Origin: Candidatus Accumulibacter appositus
GTDB taxonomy: Bacteria > Pseudomonadota > Gammaproteobacteria > Burkholderiales > Rhodocyclaceae
DNA length: 64,000 nt
Assembly (NCBI GenBank): GCA_000585055.1
Contig: JEMX01000021.1
Span: forward strand, 1 to 64,000
Direction: 5' to 3'
Every line of letters begins with the position of its first letter. The first letter of the stretch is position 1. The translations under genes were made by a program, and so were the position numbers. Shown piece after piece: positions 59,314 through 64,000 of this stretch. The notes under the pieces are model-generated. The model saw only the letters and a list, made by a program, of their open reading frames with translations. It was not told the DNA's origin and made no database searches.

Positions 59314-59925
59314 CTATTCGGCAAGCCTTTCGATTGACTGACTGCTGACCGCCGGCAGCCAGGCGGCGGCGAGGCCGCGGCCGGGGATGCGCGATTGCGG
59401 TGCGATTTCGAGCAGCGGTGCGATGACGAAGGCGCGCAAGTGCATGCGCGGGTGCGGGACGCGCAGCCACTGGCTATCGACGATTCGCTCATCGTAAAGC
59501 AGGAGGTCGAGGTCGAGCGTGCGTGGCGCGTGGTGATACTCGCGGCGCCGTCCGAAAAGACGTTCGATGGCGAATAGGGCGTCGAGCAGTTGCGCGGGTG
59601 ACAGGCGGGTGTGCAGGGATGCCACGGCGTTGATGAAGTCGGCCTGGCCGCGGATCGTTCGGCTTCCTACCGGTGCCGTGCGATACAGGGACGACAGCCG
59701 CAGTAGCCGGCATTCGGGTAAGTCCGCCAGCGCCCGACCGGCGGCCCGGACCTGCGCCAGAGGGTCCGCCAGGTTGGCGCCCAGTGCGACGTAGGCGAGA
59801 TGCTCGCTGCTGCTGTCGGTAAGAGGCGGCGTCGATGCTGCAGCGTTGGTGCGCGGTTCTTGCGGCGCTGCGGTCTCGGCGCGCCGCATTGGCGGCGCCT
59901 CTGCCGCCGCGTCATGGCGGGTCAT
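59314..59925 (-). CDS. folK: 6-hydroxymethyl-7,8-dihydropterin pyrophosphokinase
   Basis: A 203-residue HPPK with a 40-residue Ala/Pro-rich extension at the front. YVALGANLADP opens the domain; APRTLDLDLLLYD is the metal and substrate signature, and VPHPRMHLRAFVIAPL follows. It transfers pyrophosphate from ATP to the pterin in folate synthesis. ATG 59925 overlaps the pcnB TGA (ATGA), so it is translated with pcnB. A longer upstream start inside pcnB is unlikely. Confidence 0.92.
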   Translation of the reverse strand: MTRHDAAAEAPPMRRAETAAPQEPRTNAAASTPPLTDSSSEHLAYVALGANLADPLAQVRAAGRALADLPECRLLRLSSLYRTAPVGSRTIRGQADFINAVASLHTRLSPAQLLDALFAIERLFGRRREYHHAPRTLDLDLLLYDERIVDSQWLRVPHPRMHLRAFVIAPLLEIAPQSRIPGRGLAAAWLPAVSSQSIERLAE

Positions 59926-61289
59926 TCCGTAGCGTTGGGGTTTTGCCCAGTGTCCTCGCCGGCGCGGCGACGGCGGCGGCGACGCTTCTTGGCGGTGCTC
60001 GGTGCCGCTGGCAGGAGCATTGCCGCGCGGGCCTCGTCGCTGGCATGCAGGAATGCTGTCCACCAGTTGCTGATCGCCTGATCGACTTCACCAGACTGCG
60101 CGCGCAACAGCAGGAAGTCGTAGCCGGCCTTGAAACGTGGCTGCTGCAGGATGCCGTAGGGTCGTTTTCCGGAGCGCTGTTCGAAACGCGGCTGCAGGGC
60201 CCAGATGTCCTTGATGTCGCCGGCAATGCGCCGGGTGATGGCGAGTTTTCCGGCCTGTACGCGCAGGACTTCATCCATGGCCACGAAAAGCGAAGGAATC
60301 GGCGGTTCACCGCTGTCCTTCAGCGGTTCCCAGGTAGCCAGCACCTGATGCCAGAGCAGGGTGGCGAAAAGGAAACCGGGCGAGATCGGCTTGCCTTCGG
60401 CGACGCGCCGGTCCGTGGCTTCCAGGGCGAGCATCACGAAGCGTTCGCCGCGCGGTTGCTCGAGGATCACGTCGAGCAGTGGCAGGACACCGTTGTGCAG
60501 TCCCTCTTCGCGCAGGCGCGTGATGCAGCGCAGCGCATGCCCGGAGGTGAGAAGTTTGAGCATCTCGTCAAACAGGCGGGACGGTGGCACATTCTCGAGC
60601 AGATCGGCCATTTCGCGGATCGGCCGTCGCGCCGCGGGGTCGATTGCCAGGCCAATCTTGGCCGCCAGACGCACCGCACGCAGCATGCGCACCGGGTCTT
60701 CGCGATAGCGCGTCTTCGGGTCACCAATCACGCGTAGGGTTTTTTGCTGTAGGTCGGCGACGCCGTGGTGGTAATCAAGGATGGTTTCGGAACTCGGGTC
60801 GTAGTACAGCGCGTTGACCGTGAAATCGCGGCGGGCGGCGTCTTCCGACTGGCTGCCGAAGACGTTGTCGCGCAGCAAGCGACCCTGTGCGTCGGTCTGT
60901 GCTCTGTTGCCGCCATTTGTGCCCGGTTCGCCGTGATGGCCGCGGAAGGTGGTGACCTCGATCGTTTCCGCTCCCATGCTGACGTGCACGATCTGGAAGC
61001 GGCGGCCGATGATTCGCGAGCGGCGGAAGCAGCGACGGACCTGCTCCGGTGTGGCGTTGGTGGCGACGTCGAAGTCTTTCGGCGTCAATCCGGCGAGCAG
61101 GTCGCGGACCGCACCGCCGACGATGTAGGCCTGATAGCCATTTTCCTGCAAGTCCTCGACGGTCTGCCGGCAGCCACGGCTGATCTGCTCCCGCTGCAGA
61201 CCATGCTGGTCAAGCGCGATGAGCGCCGGTTCGTTGCGCTTGCCGGTGTTTTTTCTTCCGAGAACGCGGGATATGAACTTGCGGATCAT
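59922..61289 (-). CDS. pcnB: Poly(A) polymerase I
   Basis: A 455-residue nucleotidyltransferase. YIVGGAVRDLLAG with DFDVATNATPEQV holds the GG and DxD-type metal motifs, FVDS-like PVRMLRAVRLAAKIG follows, and a Lys/Arg-rich C-terminal tail (KKRRRRRRR) is typical. It adds poly(A) tails that mark RNA for decay. It is the central gene of the hda - HAD - pcnB - folK group; its stop overlaps folK. Confidence 0.93.
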   Translation of the reverse strand: MIRKFISRVLGRKNTGKRNEPALIALDQHGLQREQISRGCRQTVEDLQENGYQAYIVGGAVRDLLAGLTPKDFDVATNATPEQVRRCFRRSRIIGRRFQIVHVSMGAETIEVTTFRGHHGEPGTNGGNRAQTDAQGRLLRDNVFGSQSEDAARRDFTVNALYYDPSSETILDYHHGVADLQQKTLRVIGDPKTRYREDPVRMLRAVRLAAKIGLAIDPAARRPIREMADLLENVPPSRLFDEMLKLLTSGHALRCITRLREEGLHNGVLPLLDVILEQPRGERFVMLALEATDRRVAEGKPISPGFLFATLLWHQVLATWEPLKDSGEPPIPSLFVAMDEVLRVQAGKLAITRRIAGDIKDIWALQPRFEQRSGKRPYGILQQPRFKAGYDFLLLRAQSGEVDQAISNWWTAFLHASDEARAAMLLPAAPSTAKKRRRRRRRAGEDTGQNPNATE

Positions 61290-61380
61290 CGATGGGGTCT
61301 TGTTCCTGTGTTGTGGTGCCCTAGGCGCGGCATGATAGCCGATATTGCCCGCGCCATCAGGGGTCGATCGGCGCTGCGCT

Positions 61381-62046
61381 TCAGCCGAGGAGGCTGATGA
61401 CCGGCCAGCCGGCGGTTTCGGCGTGTGCGCGCAGCGTCGGGTCAGGATCTACGGCGACCGGATTGCTGACCCTCGACAGCAAGGGCAGGTCGTTCTGCGA
61501 GTCACTGTAGAACCAGCTGCGTTGGAAACTTCCCCACCACAGTCCCATCGCTTCGAGCCAGGCCTCGACGCGGAGGATCTTGCCTTCGCGAAACGATGGC
61601 GTGCCGCGCGGCTGGCCGGTGAATTGGCCGTTCTCGTGCGCTGGAATGGTGGCGATCAGATGGGCGATACCGAGATCGCGAGCCAGCGGCGCGGTGACGA
61701 AGCTGTTGGTCGCGGTGACGATGGCGCAAAGCGCGTCGCTGTCGAGGTGCTGGCGAACCAGGGCGCGTGCCTGGCGGCCGACAATCGGCAGGATGTGGCG
61801 GCTCATGAACTCGCCAAGCCAGGCGTCGAGTACTTGGCGCGGGTAGCGTGCCAGGGGCTGCAGCTGGAAATCAAGAAAGACCTCGATATCCAGCGTGCCG
61901 GCCTTGTACTGCTCGTAGAACTCGATATTTCGCGCTTCGTACAAGGCGCGGTCGAGAACCCCTTTGGCGATCAGGAACTGCGCCCATTCAAAGTCGCTGT
62001 CGCCGGCGATGAGGGTATTGTCGAGGTCAAAAAGAACAAGATCCAT
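61381..62046 (-). CDS. HAD-superfamily (subfamily IB) phosphatase
   Basis: A 221-residue SerB-like HAD phosphatase. Nucleophile Asp7 and general acid Asp9 sit in LFDLDNTLIAGDSD; VTATNSFVTAPLA gives motif II, and YSDSQNDLPLL the motif III acids. A small cap lies between. The substrate is probably a phosphoserine-like or lysophosphatidic compound, but cannot be read. It is flanked by pcnB and hda on the same strand, a common betaproteobacterial arrangement. Confidence 0.88.
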   Translation of the reverse strand: MDLVLFDLDNTLIAGDSDFEWAQFLIAKGVLDRALYEARNIEFYEQYKAGTLDIEVFLDFQLQPLARYPRQVLDAWLGEFMSRHILPIVGRQARALVRQHLDSDALCAIVTATNSFVTAPLARDLGIAHLIATIPAHENGQFTGQPRGTPSFREGKILRVEAWLEAMGLWWGSFQRSWFYSDSQNDLPLLSRVSNPVAVDPDPTLRAHAETAGWPVISLLG

Positions 62047-62066
62047 GGGTAGGCCTTTCGGGCAGC

Positions 62067-62732
62067 TCAGAGCTGCAGTGGCGCCTGGAGAACTTCGCGC
62101 AGCGAGCTCAGGGTGACCGGGCGCTTATGTTCCAGCGAGTAGCGGTCGATGGCCATCAGCAAGGCGCTCAGGCTGCGCATGTCGCGTGGTGCGCGCAGGA
62201 AAAGGTAGGCGAGTGCGTCGGGCGGCAGGATCAGCCCGCGCGCTCGGGCCTGCTCGCCGAGGGCAGCCAGCTTCTCGGCGTCGCTCAAGGGCTGCAAGCG
62301 GTATACCAGGCTGCTGCCCAGGCGCGTGCGCAGATCCTCGCGCAGGACGAGTTGTCGTGGTGGCACGCCGGCCGCTGCGAGGAGTCGTCCGCCGCTGGCG
62401 CAAAGGCGATTGATCAGGTTGAAGAGACTGATTTGCCCACGGGCGCTGAGCGCTTCGACGTTGTCGATGGCATGCGTGGCGTCATTCGGCGCGAGTGCCG
62501 AGATGGCCGCCAGATCGGGGTCAACGCGAGCATCCTGGTACGCGGCTTCGCTGGCCTGCAGCAGGTGCGACTTGCCGGCGCCTGCTTCGCCGCAGAGAAA
62601 GAACAATGGCTCGCGGCTGGACGGCGCCAACCAGGAGGCTAATCCGGTCAGCACTTCACCGTTGCTGCCGACGACAAAATTCTCGAAACTGGGCCGTTCT
62701 GCCGGCAGCAGGTCGAGAATCAACTGGCGCAT
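62067..62732 (-). CDS. hda: DnaA regulatory inactivator Hda
   Basis: A 221-residue DnaA-like AAA+ protein. It opens [10 protein letters not shown], with the clamp-binding QL motif, and has Walker A GEAGAGKS at 48-55 and a Walker B like HAIDNVEAL. With DNA-loaded sliding clamp it stimulates DnaA-ATP hydrolysis to prevent re-initiation. ATG 62732 gives the family N-terminus; earlier ATGs would add a foreign lead of 32 or more residues. It is divergent from purM. Confidence 0.88.
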   Translation of the reverse strand: MRQLILDLLPAERPSFENFVVGSNGEVLTGLASWLAPSSREPLFFLCGEAGAGKSHLLQASEAAYQDARVDPDLAAISALAPNDATHAIDNVEALSARGQISLFNLINRLCASGGRLLAAAGVPPRQLVLREDLRTRLGSSLVYRLQPLSDAEKLAALGEQARARGLILPPDALAYLFLRAPRDMRSLSALLMAIDRYSLEHKRPVTLSSLREVLQAPLQL

Positions 62733-62876
62733 CTGGAGAGGTTCAAGCTTGCGGGTTTGCGGTGCGATCAGCACGCGGCAGGGCCATTTCGGATAAGATT
62801 CGGGATTAGGCAGATCAGAGTGGCCCATTCTACCACTACCCGGCATCTGCCAGCCTTGCTCGGGACGCGCCACAAG

Positions 62877-63914
62877 ATGACTCAGGAATCTCTCTCCTAT
62901 CGCGATGCCGGTGTCGACATTGACGCCGGCGATGAACTCGTCGCACGTATCAAGCCCTTTGCCAGAAAGACGCTGCGTGAAGGCGTACTCGGCGGCATCG
63001 GCGGCTTCGGTGCCCTGTTCGAGGTGCCGAAGCGCTACCGCGAGCCGTTACTGGTCTCCGGGACCGACGGTGTTGGCACCAAACTCAAGCTGGCGTTCCA
63101 GTTGCGGCGGCACGACACGATTGGCATCGACTTGGTGGCAATGAGCGTGAACGACATTCTCGTACAAGGTGCCGAACCGCTTTTCTTCCTCGACTACCTG
63201 GCCTGCGGCAAGCTTGATGTCGCCACCGCGGCGCGCGTCATCAAGGGAATTGCCGAGGGCTGCGAGCGGGCCGGATGCGCCTTGATCGGTGGCGAAACCG
63301 CCGAAATGCCGGGGATGTATCCGGAGGGTGAATACGATCTGGCCGGTTTTGCGGTTGGCGTCGTCGAGAAATCGGCACTCATCGATGGGACGAGCATCGC
63401 TGCCGGCGATGTGTTGCTCGGCCTGCAGTCGTCGGGTGCGCATTCCAATGGCTACTCGCTGCTGCGCAAGATCATTGCCCGTTCGGGTGCCGACCTTGCC
63501 GCGCCGTTTGACGGCGAGCAGACCTTGGCCGACGCGGCGATGGCGCCGACACGGATCTATGTCAAGTCACTCCTGGCACTGATGCAGGCGCTGCCGGTCA
63601 AGGGCATGGCGCACATTACTGGCGGCGGTCTGACCGGCAACGTGCCGCGCATCCTGCCGGACAGCGTTCGTGCCGAGATTTCTCAGGGAGCGTGGCGGCG
63701 GCCGAAACTATTCGACTGGCTGCAGCAGGAAGGTGGCGTCAGCGATGAGGAAATGCACCGGGTCTTCAACTGCGGGATTGGCATGGTCGTCGTCGTTGCT
63801 CGCGAGGACGCTGCACAGGCGGTCAAAATCCTCAATGACGCTGGCGAGACAGCGGTGGTCATCGGCAGCATCAAGCCACGCGGCGAAGGTGAGGCGCAGA
63901 CCACGGTGCTTTGA
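62877..63914 (+). CDS. purM: Phosphoribosylformylglycinamidine cyclo-ligase
   Basis: A 345-residue AIR synthetase. [28 protein letters not shown] and [13 protein letters not shown] are PurM-superfamily ATP-binding signatures; [23 protein letters not shown] is the conserved substrate segment. It makes AIR, the fifth purine-pathway intermediate. ATG 62877 was chosen; the frame upstream overlaps the hda promoter. It lies divergent from hda, as in many betaproteobacteria. Nothing gene-like follows in the last 86 bases. Confidence 0.95.
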   Translation: MTQESLSYRDAGVDIDAGDELVARIKPFARKTLREGVLGGIGGFGALFEVPKRYREPLLVSGTDGVGTKLKLAFQLRRHDTIGIDLVAMSVNDILVQGAEPLFFLDYLACGKLDVATAARVIKGIAEGCERAGCALIGGETAEMPGMYPEGEYDLAGFAVGVVEKSALIDGTSIAAGDVLLGLQSSGAHSNGYSLLRKIIARSGADLAAPFDGEQTLADAAMAPTRIYVKSLLALMQALPVKGMAHITGGGLTGNVPRILPDSVRAEISQGAWRRPKLFDWLQQEGGVSDEEMHRVFNCGIGMVVVVAREDAAQAVKILNDAGETAVVIGSIKPRGEGEAQTTVL

Positions 63915-64000
63915 GTGGTGAATGGCCTGTGCCATGGCGGCAAGGGATGTTTGGCTGCCCAGCCGGGACCGTAGCATTGCCGTCTTCGGGGCACTTGGTG

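Noticed and set aside
59922-60063. Longer folK start at 60063
   Set aside because: It would overlap pcnB by 140 bases and adds unrelated residues; ATG 59925 has the ATGA overlap.
63683-63994. Minus-strand frames at the right end
   Set aside because: They are antisense to purM and show no ribosome site or recognisable protein.

Overview
The window is high-GC, densely coded DNA and reads like a chromosome of a betaproteobacterium. The right-hand block purM / hda - HAD phosphatase - pcnB - folK, and the abundance of PAS kinases, c-di-GMP enzymes and CHAT/caspase proteins, suggest a Rhodocyclales relative such as the Accumulibacter group. This is inference from gene content; there is no rRNA, and I see no tRNA, prophage, insertion sequence or CRISPR array.

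Layout. 1-2736 (minus): a TIR protein, a MoxR-like AAA+ ATPase and an unfinished third gene, probably one NTP-dependent conflict operon. 3099-12473: housekeeping and transport genes (DMT exporter, hydrolase, azlCD, greB, heat-shock htpG, a DNA glycosylase, a Cys-repeat secreted protein, an orphan GspE/PilB-type ATPase). 12627-31132: rtcB followed by a large sensory island with four related PAS/HATPase histidine kinases, a hemerythrin-kinase fusion, a PAS-GGDEF-EAL-REC protein, a cobalamin-binding protein and a CheB-CheR-PAS protein. Two genes here are broken by exact short tandem duplications (23 and 25 bp). 31230-42855: a patatin lipase, an outer-membrane barrel, a caspase-like protease, a 2047-residue protein joining two serine-hydrolase domains to a CHAT protease, a glycine-zipper lipoprotein and a TPR protein that looks deleted. 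42974-55821: mostly metabolic and envelope genes (DJ-1/PfpI, acnA, FemAB-like acyltransferase, a sirtuin with an in-frame amber stop, radical SAM, Kef antiporter, NlpC/P60, gabD, AhpD-like protein) ending in a single-domain response regulator. 55907-63914: a second multi-REC GGDEF-EAL protein, then folK, pcnB, HAD, hda and divergent purM.

How the genes fit together. The kinases share a very similar phosphoacceptor box, yet no DNA-binding response regulator is present. The visible receivers are fused to, or sit beside, EAL phosphodiesterases whose GGDEF motifs are degenerate, so the likely output is c-di-GMP breakdown. The caspase/CHAT/lipase block is the best candidate for an undescribed system: proteases and lipid hydrolases are clustered and, in one protein, fused. 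REP-like palindromes, including one perfect REPIN, lie in gaps between convergent genes. One 58-codon ORF with a signal-peptide-like start and an (EVP)n tail lies just upstream of the largest kinase.
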